Part shown: positions 11,650 to 23,589 of the stretch, piece after piece
Layout of the letters: each line of letters starts with the position of its first letter
How positions within the stretch are numbered: position 1 is the stretch's first letter
DNA from: Chrysemys picta bellii
Taxonomy: Eukaryota; Chordata; Testudines; Emydidae
Direction of reading: 5' to 3'
Assembly: GCF_011386835.1 (NCBI RefSeq)
Contig: NC_088797.1
Span: 90,344,264 to 90,408,263, forward strand
Length of the DNA stretch: 64,000 nt
Position numbers and translations under genes: made by a program
The notes under the pieces: generated by a model
The model's database searches: none
What the model was told of the DNA's origin: nothing
The model's input: only the letters and a program-made list of their open reading frames with translations

Positions 11650-13555
11650 GGCTCAACCCTCAGCTCCAAACTAAACTTGAAGCTTTGTAGTGCTGAGAAA
11701 TGTTTAGCTACCTGAAGTGTCTGCTCAAGACTCTGGTGTGGAACTAATTTTCATAAGACTTTTTTGCTATCCCACTCCACCCACAGAAGTAGGAAGTAAA
11801 GTTCAAGCACTTTTGCACTACTCTTCTACATTCTGAAAGAAAAAGCCCAGGGCACATTACATTTGTTGTTAGCGGTGGTGTGACATAGAAAAAAGTTGCT
11901 TTTAGAGTACACAATTTTAGCAGCAAAAGTAGGAGGTCATCACAAATTCTTGAACTTTATTAATGGAGGAGAGTCAAGGAAGGGATTTCATAATGCAGGC
12001 AGCCTCTCAAGGAAGGCTCATGAGTAATAAATGTGTTGGAGGGGGCTAAGGGTCTAATGGTCATACTCTCCATGAAGGAAAGACCATTGAAACAAAAACA
12101 CATCACACCAATTCTCCACATGTCCACTGGCTAACTTTTCATGTAGACACATCAAGATTCTTCTAATCTTTGAGGGCTGTAAGGTCTAGGGCGTGGCTAC
12201 TTTGGGACCTTCCATGACCCACTTAAACAGCTGTGATCAATGAGATGTTATGGTTGACAGAGTTCAGAGTTAAACTCTCAGGTCCAGAGGAAAGAGATTT
12301 CTCTGCAGATGGTCTATGAATCTGAGACTCCTTGCCAGAGAAACAGAAGCCGAGCTGGTCTGATCATTTACACAGAATTTTGCAAAAGCTGTCCCGTGAC
12401 AATAACTGGTGAAGAATGGGAAGAAATGAGAAAAAATGAGGAATTATTACCCTCTGAATAAAAACAGCTAAACACAGGAGTGGTAGAGAGCAAGTTCCTT
12501 TCTGGACTGAGCCAATTTTACTTTTAGTTCTGTATCTGGTAGCTAGATATTGCAGTGAGAGGTTAGAAAAGGAAATGATTATAGTTAGAAACAGGCTGGA
12601 AAAGCAGAACACAATGGAAGAAAAAAAAAGTTAGAAAGGAAAGTATAGAGATGGTATCAGATAGGAGTAAATTTAAAAATAGGAATTAGTTAAGATAAGG
12701 AGGAGGACCTAAATACTATTAAGGAATTTATTATAAACAGAAAATTGGGCATGGGAGATGGCATTTTATTAGCAGGAACTTAGTTGTAAAGTTGCAGTAC
12801 CATGGGACTAGATGGCAAATCACCAGGACAAGTTTTCCACCAAACAGCTACCTGCCAGTGGATATCTTTCACTGGGCATATTTTGCCTTCTTACTCTAAA
12901 GCTGAGATTCTCTCAAAGAAAACATGCTTTTGGGAAGCCAAAATATGAGCTGAGTCCATTCCATAAAGAATAGAATGGCTCAACTTCTCACCATCAGCAC
13001 CAGTCTCCTGCAGGGTTATTGTAAAGAGCTGTTAGTCACAAAATAAGCATACTTAGATAATCATTTAGTTAAGATTTCTCCAAATATTCCCTTATCACCT
13101 TGTTAAACTACAACTTGCTGAATTTGCAAGTGTCAATCTTGCCTGTTTGTGGCCTCTCCTATACCTAATTTTTACCCTTGTGGGGGTGGTGAAAATAGCA
13201 TATACATCCATCAATCTTCCAGCATCTCCTCCCTTCAACTTTACATTATATTTATGTGGATATATAATTTTTAGTGAAATAGCTAGTCTGATTAGAAATT
13301 ATATCTTGTCAGATGGATCATTTGTCGTGAATATACTTTTGTATGTAAAAGAGCTATCAAAGAAAGAAAATAGTGAATTGCATCCAGAAATAGAAAGAGA
13401 TCCGGCAACTAAGTGAACGGATCTGAAGGGTACAGTTTTCTCCTTAGCATGCTTTTATTGTAATTATTTACCTTATGGTAGCACTAAAAGTGCACTGCTA
13501 AGATTGGAGCTTCACTGCTTGAGGTACTGCAGAAACATGTGGTGAGGGCTGCCAG
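11650..13555. other. Unique AT-rich sequence without recognised features
   Basis: Only chance ORFs occur here, including a hydrophobic one at 13147-13416 without a recognisable family. Confidence 0.45.
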
Positions 13556-13574
13556 AGGGTTCACAGTTTAAATA

Positions 13575-13715
13575 GATAAAACTAAGGGTGGAATGGGAAA
13601 ATACAGGAACCAGAGAGAGAAAATGATGTGACCATGGTTGCACAGCAAGCCAATGGTAGAGCCACGAATAAAAACCTCCTGATTCTCAGTCCGGTGCCCA
13701 ACCTACTAAATGGGG
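13575..13715 (+). repeat. MIR-like old SINE fragment
   Basis: TGACCATGGTTGCACAGCAAG, then AATGGTAGAGCC, and a later CAGTCCGGTGCCCAACC-like segment appear in the order of MIR/CORE-type SINEs. Similar fragments occur at 47555-47755 and 55735-55835. It is strongly diverged. Confidence 0.45.
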
Positions 13716-13719
13716 TATT

Positions 13720-15460
13720 GAATGTATCAGTTTACTTGAAAATGGGCAATTGTACACAGGAACTGACATTGATTTTCAAAGGTGAAGGGCTGTGTTTCCT
13801 TTGTGAACACAATGAGGTCTCTGCATACATGGTCATTTAGAGAAAATGTGTGGGAATTTGTTGGCTGTTCTGAGTTAGATTTTCAGCATATGAAAAATCA
13901 GTTTAGAGGCAGAAATTGTGAAATTTTAGTGTAGACTAAAATAAATTGTCATAAAAACTCATGAAATTTTGTTTTTATAGACAAAAAATAGATTTATTTT
14001 TCACAACTCTTCTTGTGAGACATCATCTAAGCCCCAATAAGGCCATCCTCTTTTTTTTCAGTGATCAGCATTTTATTAAATATAGTTGTAAATAGCCCAC
14101 TTTGGTTTTACAACTGATGCTCTTTAATAAAATAAAATCTTAGTTCAGAATCTTATTATTTCAACTTCAACTTTATGAAATAACCTCCTTGATATCATAA
14201 TTTTAACAATACATAACTAATGGACTTCTCACCACCAGACCACAACAGACATTAATGTTTCAACTGAGTTTTTGATAGCTCTGCTGTGCTCTTATGTAAA
14301 TTACGAGTACTAAAATAATGCTCCTTCCATTAAAGTTGTTTTTATTTAGAAAGGTAGTTTAACCTCTTGATTTCATTCACTTACTAATGTGAATTGCCAA
14401 CAGCTGGTGATGAAACAGATTTAAATCCCATTTTCTAGGTCATATAAACTTAAACATTTGGAGCACTACTGACGCATTTCACTCCCATGCAATTGTTTCC
14501 TAAATTTGATTACCTCATAATCCTTTGTGCAAAAAGGTATTAATTAAAGGAAACACAATTAACAGTCAGCATGGTGGTTCATAGTGCTTGTGCTACAGTA
14601 TCATCCCTCCCAGAGCCAACAGATTATTTCACAGATATCTCCAAGACAAACAGTAGTGAAACATGGTCTCACTAGAGGTGACTGAAACCCATCATATGCA
14701 AAAAAAAGCCAAACACTGGCTTGTATTTATATAAGCTTATTATAATTAGAGCTGTGTGACATTAGAAGACCCCTATAAGGCATATTAAGGGAGAAAATAC
14801 AAGGGAAAGAAATGACTAACTCATTAATTTTAATCAATTATTGAAAATTAATTTTATAGTGTCCTAAAGTATTCTATACACTTTACAGAACAAGTCAATG
14901 ATAAGACCTTAGAGTCTCATTTTAGATGTGACAAAATGAAGCAGAATAATACAAACAAGATTTTGAGGTAAGAGTAACTGTATCTTAGACCCTCCCCAAT
15001 TTGTGTGTTCTCTTTGATCTTCACCTGTTCTCATATATTTGCTGGGCTCAGCCCTTTACAGAACATCTTAAAGGGAGAAAACACTTATTTTCATTCCCAT
15101 CTGATTGAGACAAGGAGTGCAGGGTTAGGCTTCTGAACTCCTTACCCCTCAACATTTATCTCTAGCGTTTGAGGGATCCTTTTGTGGCAGCCTGTATGAA
15201 ATTATCCATTCAGCCCTAGACTCCTTAAAAATAAAATGTATTCAAAACAGAGAAAAGGGTAGTAAAACTAAAGAAACAGTTTGGATAACATTTCTGATCT
15301 GAATACTTTGTAAGGCTTTCTTAGCTTAGTTACAGAGAAAAGCAAAGAAAGTCTTATATCTCTAAAGAGCAAGTTCCCTTCTCCAACCATTTCCTGGTCA
15401 GCCTTATAGTCTCTCCCTGATGTGTAGAAAAGTCTTCCGACCCATCACCCAACTAGTCTA
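13720..15460. other. AT-rich stretch without clear features
   Basis: Nothing codes convincingly. About 14855-14960 has weak MIR-like wording that I could not delimit. Confidence 0.4.
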
Positions 15461-15471
15461 GTATGTCGGGA

Positions 15472-16000
15472 TGAGGTTACATTAAAACACTGTTACCAGA
15501 TTTGTCCATTCCTTTGGGGTACACTCATTTATTCGGGTTACTCTTCTGGGGGGGTCTGTAATTCTATCAATGTACTGCTTGTGTCACTTGTGTTTTCATG
15601 TGAAGCTATATTTCTCCCTTCTGCAAGTCTCCTCCCAATGAAGCTATCCTGCAGGACCTCGGTTCCGTAGGGCTGGGTTCCTCTAGCCCCAGAACCAGAT
15701 GAACACACATATACATACATTAACAGAGCGCGTCTGAGCGGACTGGGTCAATCAGCATTCTCAAGCTGACCCCTTATATGCCCCTGGGCTCAATAGGCTG
15801 GGTCAAGCTGCCATCCTTATATGCCACAAGTACCGCACCGGAATAGAGTAAGCCTGAGCAGGCTGGGTCGAACAGCACTTCCAAGCTGCCACCCGCATAT
15901 GTCCCAGGTTCAGCACGTCCCTATAGCCATTTTCATGTTACAACTGTTCTGGTAATAACCCATTTGATGAACAAACCCCACAGTATTTTTGGGCGCTACA
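15472..16000 (-). repeat. Probable solo LTR with internal tandem repeats
   Basis: On the minus strand the unit would start TGTAGCGCCC (16000) and end GTAACCTCA (15472). GGGA flanks both sides (15468-15471 and 16001-16004), a possible 4-bp target duplication. Toward the minus-strand 3' side lies an AATAAA (complement near 15533). Three degenerate units containing GGCTGGGTC and a TATATG block recur at about 15740, 15795 and 15860, as is common in LTR enhancer regions. No internal retroviral region adjoins. The ends are suggestive, not certain. Confidence 0.42.
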
Positions 16001-16212
16001 GGGATCGTTAGCTTAGGTAAGAGGAGCGTTGCTGCAAAGTAAATGGGGAAGCCAAAACCACAAAAGAGTAAAGTTCAGAGAGAGAGAGGGAGGGAAGCAA
16101 CCAGCTTAACCATTAAAGTTATTTATTGAATAATAGTGATAACCACACAAGGAGAGCCTAAATAAATATACCAGTTACATTGTAAAAGATTACAAAAGTC
16201 ATATATAGAAAA

Positions 16213-16572
16213 AAGAACAGGAGTACTTGTGGCACCTTAGAGACTAACAAATTTATTAGAGCATAAGCTTTCGTGGACTACAGCCCACTTCTTCGGATGC
16301 ATATAGAGTGGAATAAATATTGAGGAGATATATATACACACATACAGAGAGCATAAACAGGTGGGAGTTGTCTTACCAACTCTGAGAGGCCAATTAAGTA
16401 AGTCTCTGGTTCTGCTGCCAGCTTCCAGGAGCATCAGGTGCACCTGACACAGACTCGGCTCCATCCTCATGACCAAGATACCTGGCCAGTAACTTGGTAT
16501 GAGCAACTTCTAGGCTGGTATAGGTAACTATAACACCTATACAGAACTTGAATGAATGATTGTGTGAATGAA

Positions 16573-16603
<31 letters not shown>

Positions 16604-16895
16604 GTATGTGTGTGTGTATAAGAAATAAGTAGTCAAACAACGTTGTTTACTTTTATCTTTTGCTTTATCAGTAATTGGCCTCTCAGAGTTGGTAAGACAA
16701 CTCCCACCTGTTTATGCTCTCTGTATGTGTGTATATATATCTCCTCAATATTTATTCCACTCTATATGCATCCGAAGAAGTGGGTTGTAGTCCACGAAAG
16801 CTTATGCTCTAATAAATTTGTTAGTCTCTAAGGTGCCACAAGTACTCCTGTTCTTTTTGCGGATACAGACTAACACGGCTGTTACTCTGAAACCT
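16213..16895 (+). mobile_element. PLE insertion with inverted head and 15-bp target duplication
   Basis: GTCATATATAGAAAA occurs at 16198-16212 and 16896-16910, defining a 683-bp insertion. The right part (about 16670-16895) is a plus-strand PLE 3' end finishing in ACTCTGAAACCT. The left part (16213-16400) is its reverse complement, starting AAGAACAGGAGTAC. About 270 bp of different sequence, including a (CT)n/(TA)n tract (16573-16620), separates the arms. The same 3' region follows the endonuclease in the coding copy at 52.6 kb, which ties this to the PLEs. Open frames here are shadows of the repeat. Confidence 0.85.
16573..16620 (+). repeat. (CT)n-(TA)n-(TG)n microsatellite
   Basis: CT, then TA, then TG dinucleotides follow one another inside the PLE insertion. 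Confidence 0.85.
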
Positions 16896-16910
16896 GTCAT
16901 ATATAGAAAA

Positions 16911-17788
16911 CTTTACTGATCAAACAAGTCAGGGCTCAAAAGTTATATCTGAGGTAGAAAAGAAAAGAGAGCAAGAAAGAGAGAGCTGGGGGTCTCACCA
17001 CTCCATGAAGCTTGAACTGGTCAGGGTCCCAGATGATGGTGGTAGCTCAGGGTCCTGAGTGCTGGAGACAGGTAGAGCCCCCAGCACGATCAGTCAGGCG
17101 AAGATGGAGTCCCAGTGGAATTGATGCAGAGTTTGGATCCAGGCATCAGAACCCTTACTTGAGCATGGGTTAGGGGTTTTTTGTAGGGAAACAACAATGG
17201 TTCAAGGGAGAACACTAGATTTGTTTATGGGTAAACTGATGACTCAAGGGTTTTCTTTAGGCTAGAGGATAGGAACTGATCATTCTTGGCTATGGGTGGT
17301 GTTCCTTCAAGGGAGCTCACAATGCAATTAAGCAGCTTCAGTATTTTGGATATCAATCAAGGACTCATTACTAGAATTGGTCTGATAACTGCTGAGCTGG
17401 GTGTGTGCAGGCATAGGGTCATTAACATCTGGAGCAGAGATTCCCCCCATGCTTCCCTGTTTTTCTGGTCCCAGAATTCAGTGCAGTTCTTGCCTTGGAA
17501 TCTCTGGTCTCCATTCTGTTTGCTAATGGGAGATGCCCCCCTGTTCCATCTTTGATGCAGATGAGGCTAGGGGAGTTGCCTTAATCCTATCTACCTTGTC
17601 AGGAGGGGTTTATGTGTGTATCCCACCACCTTTTCATTGCTTTCAGTAAGTCTTTCCTCTGATCGGTTTTGGTTCAAGCAGAGGCAGGGGTGTGTGTGTC
17701 CTCCATGAGTCAGACAGGCTGGATACTGCGCCCTGGTTCCCCAAGTACACAGAGCTGACTGGTATCAACACTCCTCTGGGGAAATGTT
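16911..17788. other. Sequence without recognised features
   Basis: This is moderately GC-rich, LTR-like wording without identifiable ends. There is no coding domain. Confidence 0.35.
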
Positions 17789-17796
17789 ATCAGGAG

Positions 17797-18183
17797 TAGA
17801 ACTGGGTGAGAAACAGTTTTCCTAACCTGAGAAATATGTCAAGATTTTGTAATTTCTTCCTGTCTTGGGGCAAAAAGTCCGAATCTCAAAATTATCATGA
17901 ACCCAAAATCTGGGGGGGAAAAAAAGATTCAGGTCAATCAAAAATTTCATTTAAATTGCAACTATTTATAATACACTATGATTAGCTTAATTTTTGAAAC
18001 TAAAAGTCAGAAAATATGAACTTTTCATTTTGAAAATGTCAAAGTGAAATTCTGAAACTTTTTAAAAAAAATGTCAAGAAATTCATCAAAATTTACCCTT
18101 TCCTGGGAATAGTCTTGGTTTCGTTTCATCAAACACATTTTTGATGAAAAAATGGTTTATCAAAAAATTCCTGACCAGTACTA
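17797..18183. mobile_element. AT-rich hAT-type non-autonomous element
   Basis: ATCAGGAG flanks the unit on both sides (17789-17796 and 18184-18191), an 8-bp duplication as made by hAT transposases. The ends read TAGAACTGG and CCAGTACTA, short inverted repeats with one mismatch. The interior is AT-rich with runs such as TTTTGAAAATG and has no transposase. Elements at 26781-27866 and 54579-54990 have similar ends and interior. Confidence 0.75.
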
Positions 18184-18590
18184 ATCAGGAGTACCACCTG
18201 GAGCAAACACACAGCCTTTGTCTCCATGTAAGGATTATTGTCTCCCCTTTGGGAAGGCCCCCTGCCTTCCTATGTCCAAGTCCAGAATTTTTGATCTCCA
18301 CAGTCTTAGACTTTCCTCCCCAGTCAAGGTAATTGAGTTTGATTTCCATGTGCATGGATCTTTGCCACAGGAACTTAGATCATGTCTTTGTGTTGGGTGT
18401 ATTTAGCTCTTTCTTAGTTGAGCCCAGAGGTTGCATGGATTTATCAATTTTTCCCTGCCATGAAATATAAATTACTGACAGACCCCATAGTCAGTGTCAC
18501 AGTGACAATATGGTCACACAGTTATTTAGATTACTCCATTTTCCAGTTAATGTTTAGATTATGGTAGGTAGCATCCAATATTATCTAAAT

Positions 18591-19252
18591 CAGTGGTCTC
18601 CAAACTACGGCCCGCGGCTTCCATTTGTCCGACCCTCCAACCAACAGGGGAGAAGCGAACAGCTCAGTAGGCACAAGCAGGCAGGGGGAGGGGCCGCCGA
18701 CAGCAACTCACATGGGGGGGATCAGCACAGCTGATTTGTGCAGAGGGGTGAGTGCCTCTGGGAGCCAGTGTCTCCCCAAAAGGGGAGCCAACTTAGGGGA
18801 GAGTTGTTGCTGCGGCCAAGCACAGGCACTGACTCCAGCCTTAGAGTAAAAATACAAGCCAGATGCTTAATTACATCTCCAATAAATGAAGTAAAGAAGA
18901 TGGAAATTAACAATTTCATAATGGTTAAATTTTAACTACATCACTAATAGACCCAAACAGTATTTGTATGATACAAATGTGTGAGTTTTTAGAAATAAAA
19001 TAAGAAAAGTGAAATGATTTTTAATGTATTGACAAATATTTTGTGATTTCACAGTACCTGCATCAATTAACTTTTATACCTGATTTAGAATTTAATGCAA
19101 CACTGACACAGTAGAGTAGTGTTGTTTTTTAACAATTTTGCATATATTTGCATATATTTGCAATATGTAATTTCTTTCACAGTCGCTTTGGCCCACGAAG
19201 CCTCTTCAAAAATCTAATATGGCCCTCGTCTCATAAAGTTTGGAGATCCCTG
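18591..19252. mobile_element. Non-autonomous hAT (Charlie-like) element
   Basis: ATCTAAAT occurs directly before (18583-18590) and after (19253-19260) the unit, a perfect 8-bp target duplication. The ends are CAGTGGTCTCCAAACT and its approximate inverse AGTTTGGAGATCCCTG, a typical Charlie-like hAT terminus. The left third is GC-rich and the right part is AT-rich. No open frame resembles a transposase. Confidence 0.85.
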
Positions 19253-19260
19253 ATCTAAAT

Positions 19261-20375
19261 GGTTGGCAAACACAGAGGAATTGCCCCAAAGAGAAGTGTA
19301 AGATTTTGTTTCTGCTTTTATGCCACAAGTTTATATTTCAGACTTTTGCATTATTTTTACACTATAAAGGAGGGGAAAAAATCCCAAACCCTGCGTTTTA
19401 TTTTAAGTTTATTCTGGTGGAATAAGCCCTTGGAATCATTAGAAATTCAAGCAGAACTGGCCTTAGCACATTTGGTTGAGTCTAAAAACAAGTTTTTTGC
19501 CATGAGCTCTAGTGCAACTGATTCCTTTCCACTGTGACGATGCTACCAGGCACACACCTGGCCTGACTATTATTGGGAGAGTCAGCAAGATGGTTCTTTG
19601 ATGTACTTATCTGGACACATTTTATATAAGAGTGTGTGAATAAAGTTTTCTTCACATGAATGTTCAGGGGAGGTGGGGGAGTTCATTTATGCGCAAACCC
19701 ATGTTTGCACAAGACCAGTAAATACAATAAATGCACTACTTGGCTCTCTATGAATGATTGTTGTACATAAGAAACTGTGCTTTTTAACTCACTAGCCATA
19801 AGTTAGCCTTGTGCTTGGTTCTTGTAATAATATGCCATCTAAACTATTCCCTTTTCTTTCATTCTGTGCAAAAAAAAATAATGAATGCTGCTTAAGCTAT
19901 TCTTTAGTAATTGATGAGAGCCCACTCTGAAACCAGTGAATTTTAAATATTTTATTTATAAGTTAGAACTATTTTGAATGGAGCATTTGAACTAAGAATG
20001 ATCTTTCTGGTAGAGGAAATCCTCAGAGTAATATAATGAGATTGCATATTTGTGAATGCAACAGGTGACAGTATAGCACTCTGGCATTTGAGCATCTGCT
20101 TTTTAAATGGTAGGTTTTGAGTTAGCTAAATTCCTCAGATTGTTTTGTGCCTGTTTTTTCCTCCATAAATGTTTACAGGGAATCATAATAATATATTTTT
20201 TATACAAGGTAGTTTGTTCCTGAGAGTGTGCTAAAGATTATACATGTAGCATTTCCATAGTATCAAAACAATCTTTCTAGTTTATTTTATATGCATTTTT
20301 AGTAACTTCTTTAATAAAATCATTAGCCATAGGTGGCCTGCCATTACTGTATATTTTTTTAAAGGGTGGGGTTGT
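19261..20375. other. AT-rich sequence without recognised features
   Basis: No coding domain or repeat end was seen. Confidence 0.45.
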
Positions 20376-20379
20376 GAGT

Positions 20380-20678
20380 AGAGATGGTTGGGAATTTTCC
20401 AGTGAAATTTTTTTTCATTTGAAAATGCCAGCGCATCAAAACCAAAATGTTTCAGGAAGATTTCCATCTGAAACATGGCTGGTTTCTTATCCGTTCACCT
20501 GATGGACTGCTGGGGAGCCGGGGCTTCCAGGGTTTTTGAGCCTTTGATTTTTCTGAAATAATTTTTTTTTCAGAATTTCACTTCTGTGGAAAATTTTGAA
20601 ATTTCTGGTTTTCAATTTTTCATTCCAATTCAGAATAAAACCTTTTACATAATGGTAGAATTTCCCATGGAATGGAAA

Positions 20679-20680
<2 letters not shown>
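20380..20680. mobile_element. AT-rich hAT-type element, partial
   Basis: It starts TAGAGATGGTTGGGAATTTTCC, close to the 5' end of the element at 26781 (TAGAACTGGTTGAAATTTTCC). The interior has the same kind of TTTTGAAATTTCTGG wording. The right end was not found and may be displaced by the microsatellite that follows. Confidence 0.5.

Positions 20681-20750
<70 letters not shown>
20680..20750 (+). repeat. (CT)n(CA)n microsatellite
   Basis: About 36 bases of CT repeat pass directly into about 34 bases of CA repeat. Confidence 0.95.
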
Positions 20751-20752
<2 letters not shown>

Positions 20753-20759
20753 ATCTATC

Positions 20760-22425
20760 TATGTGGGCTGGAAGGCCCACTCCCAGCTGCATATCGACAT
20801 ACCCAAAGACATGGTAGACTGAGTTGTTTCCCTCCTTCTCCTCTCCCCGACTCCCCTTAACCTGACACTAACTATTACCCCAGGACCACATTTTCCCTTT
20901 ACTATTCCCTAGGCTTTCTTCTCCTCTAGAACACCTGGAAAGGAGTAGCCTGGCTTCCCAACATTCCCCCTTGGACCTTAATAGGCCAGTATATACTATA
21001 AGAAGGATAAGACCTCCCCAAAATTATTACTTATAATAGCAGGTCTTTTTAATCTTTACTTTTTTCCCCACTGTATTTTGGAATACTGCTCTTTCGGCTC
21101 ATTCCGTGTGTCAAACTCTACTTTCTCTCTCCTTCTCTGAGTCTCATTTGCTCAGCAGGCAATCATGTGAATGGCTTTCAGATCAGTAGGTTGTATCATT
21201 ATCCTGTTCTGGATGTGATTTTAGCTGTGTACAAGAATGTATGTTATACCTTAGCCTCCAGCTTAAAGCCAGTGAGGTCTGAGTCTTAGTTCTTCCTCAT
21301 GAGCCCAGTACAACAAGCTTAACAGGTGATAGACGCTGCAGCAGCTTTGTATGCATAAACCCGGAGGGTCTTGTTCACTGCAGTTGAAATTTCTGGTGAA
21401 CAGATCGCTAACACAAATTATAATGTCATAGCAGCCTTACACTGAGTGTTTTAATTTCATGCTAGCTTTAGATTGTTTGTTTTGTTCAGTAACAGGTCAT
21501 TACAACTCAGCAGTCGTATGTGTATTTATTGCAACTTAGAAAAATAACTGTCCAATAATGCTAAGGGAAAGAAAAAGTGGTCATTTTAGTTTAAACTATA
21601 CATTTAATTTTTGCATGAATATGCCTTACACATTATCTTTGCAATTATTGCAGCATCAACCCATTGGCAGTTGAAAAAAATAATCTTTATATGGAAAATA
21701 ATTGATTAAGCAAAAGACTTAGTTTATCTTTGGATGTTTGTATCTTTTTGAGCAAAGCTCTTTTCTCTACCAAAATATTTTTAAATGATTTATTTATTTA
21801 GTACAGGAGAAGCAATTTAGAACAATGAATAGTATCTTAAATTATTTCTTTTGTAATTTTATATCATCCTACCTCTAATGGCAATAATTAAGATTGTCAT
21901 AGCTTCATGGTCAACCTTTTATATGAATTCAATTATTACCATTTCAAATTGTATTGTATTTTTGAAATTTACAATATAAATTAATATTTAGGACCAAAGT
22001 GTAGGTAGGATGACATAAGATTGAGTGGACTTTTATGTTGCTTAAGAAATTATGTGTTTTTGGCAGCCTTCTTTCTATTCTGGCAGCGCTCACTCTGTCT
22101 TCATCTGCAAATTTGCCTTTATAGCTTTCATTAACCTAGTAAATCTAAGTAAAGAATATTTTGCCTATAGTTTAAACAACTACAGAACAAATATATAAAT
22201 CTAAATTCTGCTGCAAAGTTTACAATCTGATTAATCAGATTGCACTTGGAGTAACATTGAGGGCACACAGAAAGAGCCACCAATTCATTGCTGTAGTTAG
22301 AAAGTGCTTACTGGGAATTATTACCTTGCTCATTCTCTGAAGGTTAACACAAAAGTAATCACCTTCTTTCTTTGAACATGCTTATAATCACATTAGAAAA
22401 CTAGGATGATATGTCTTTTGGGTTC
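20760..22425. other. AT-rich sequence without recognised features
   Basis: No coding domain, RNA gene or repeat boundary was recognised. Confidence 0.45.
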
Positions 22426-22429
22426 AGTC

Positions 22430-22731
22430 TGTAATCCTTCTGAATTATCTACACTTGGAATGCTACAGTGGCACAGCTGTAGCGCCACAGCTGCACCGCT
22501 GAAGAGTTTCAGAATAGATACTACCTACGCAGACGGGAGGAGTTCTCCCAATGTCATAGGTAATCTACATAAGAGGCTGCAGCTAGTCAATGGAAGAATT
22601 CACCTGTTGAGCTACTGCTGTCTATGCTGGGGTTAGGTCAACCTAACTGCGTCACTTAGGGGTGTAGATTTTTCACATTCCAGAGTGATGTAGCTGGGCT
22701 GACCTAACTTTTTAGTGAAGACCAGGCTTAT
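22430..22731. mobile_element. MITE-like DNA transposon remnant
   Basis: The left end contains CTACACTTGGAATGCTACAG. The right end reads TTAGTGAAGACCAGGC, close to the inverse of the GGTCTACACT terminus of the repeat at 24838. The interior (TGTAGCGCCACAGCTG, AGTTCTCCCA) resembles a MITE family frequent in turtle and crocodilian DNA. It is non-coding. No target duplication was fixed. Confidence 0.5.
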
Positions 22732-22734
22732 GAT

Positions 22735-23485
22735 TGTAGAGACTTGAGGGCTGAAAACCAGCACTGATCAGTGGAACAGCTATATTTCCAAGACCACTTT
22801 AGGATTCATAGCCAATTGGAGTCTCATTGTAGGTCATAAACTGATGATTTGAAATCACTTTAGAAAACTGCTCACCCATTCTTACACCTGCAGAAGTATC
22901 TTCATTCAGATAGATCTCTAAATGAAGAGGTGTTTAAAAGCCCAAGCTGAGCCAGTTCATACTTATTGCCATGAAAACCAAAAGTGTAAAAATCTTCTTA
23001 CACTTGTTTCTTGAACTTATGAAAAGTCCATAGCTCAAGAGGAAGAAAGCTCTCTGATCACACATTCACCCTTTGGTGGATGTATGGGGGAACTCTCAGA
23101 TGATCAGCAAAAGTGGACCTCATTTAGGCTGCAAGTATGACTTTTTTCTACCATGTAAGATTTTCAGGTATTTTAAACAATACTTTTGTAACATAAATGG
23201 ATGACCTACCTAGTAAAGCCTTCCGTAGTATCTCATCAGGCCAGTGTTATAGATAATACATGCTTCAGGGAAGGGACTTTTAGTTCCAAATACCCTGGTA
23301 CTATACAAATAATAATGACTACTAATAATAAACTTTTACTTTATTATTCTGTGTTTGTTTCTGTTATGGACCAATAATCCTTGCTTTCTTTGAAACACTG
23401 GGAAGTGGGGCTTCTATACTGGTAGGCAGGAAATTGTCATTGGACAGTACCTCATAGAGGCCTCTTAAGTATAATTTTGTGAATG
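22735..23485. other. Sequence without recognised features
   Basis: Nothing codes, and no repeat was recognised. Confidence 0.4.
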
Positions 23486-23491
23486 GCACAG

Positions 23492-23588
23492 ATCATAGAA
23501 TCATAGACTATCAGGGTTGGAAGGGACCTCAGGAGGTCATCGAGTCCAACCTCCTGCTCAAAGCAGGACCAGTCCCTGCTTTTGAACT
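23492..23588 (-). mobile_element. CR1 LINE 3'-end fragment
   Basis: ATCATAGAATCATAGAC followed by GGTTGGAAGGGACCTCAGGA and GAGTCCAACCTCCTGC is the classic minus-strand CR1 tail. Only about 100 bp remain. Confidence 0.9.
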
Positions 23589-23589
23589 T

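Noticed and set aside
13147..13416. Hydrophobic 89-residue ORF that could be a small membrane protein
   Set aside because: There is no recognisable family, no splice or promoter context, and the local DNA is AT-rich. Chance is more likely.
16237..16831. Two near-identical predicted peptides on opposite strands
   Set aside because: They are translations of the two inverted arms of one PLE insertion, not a gene pair.
20586..20860. ORFs with LSLSLS and THTHTH repeats
   Set aside because: They are translations of the (CT)n(CA)n microsatellite.
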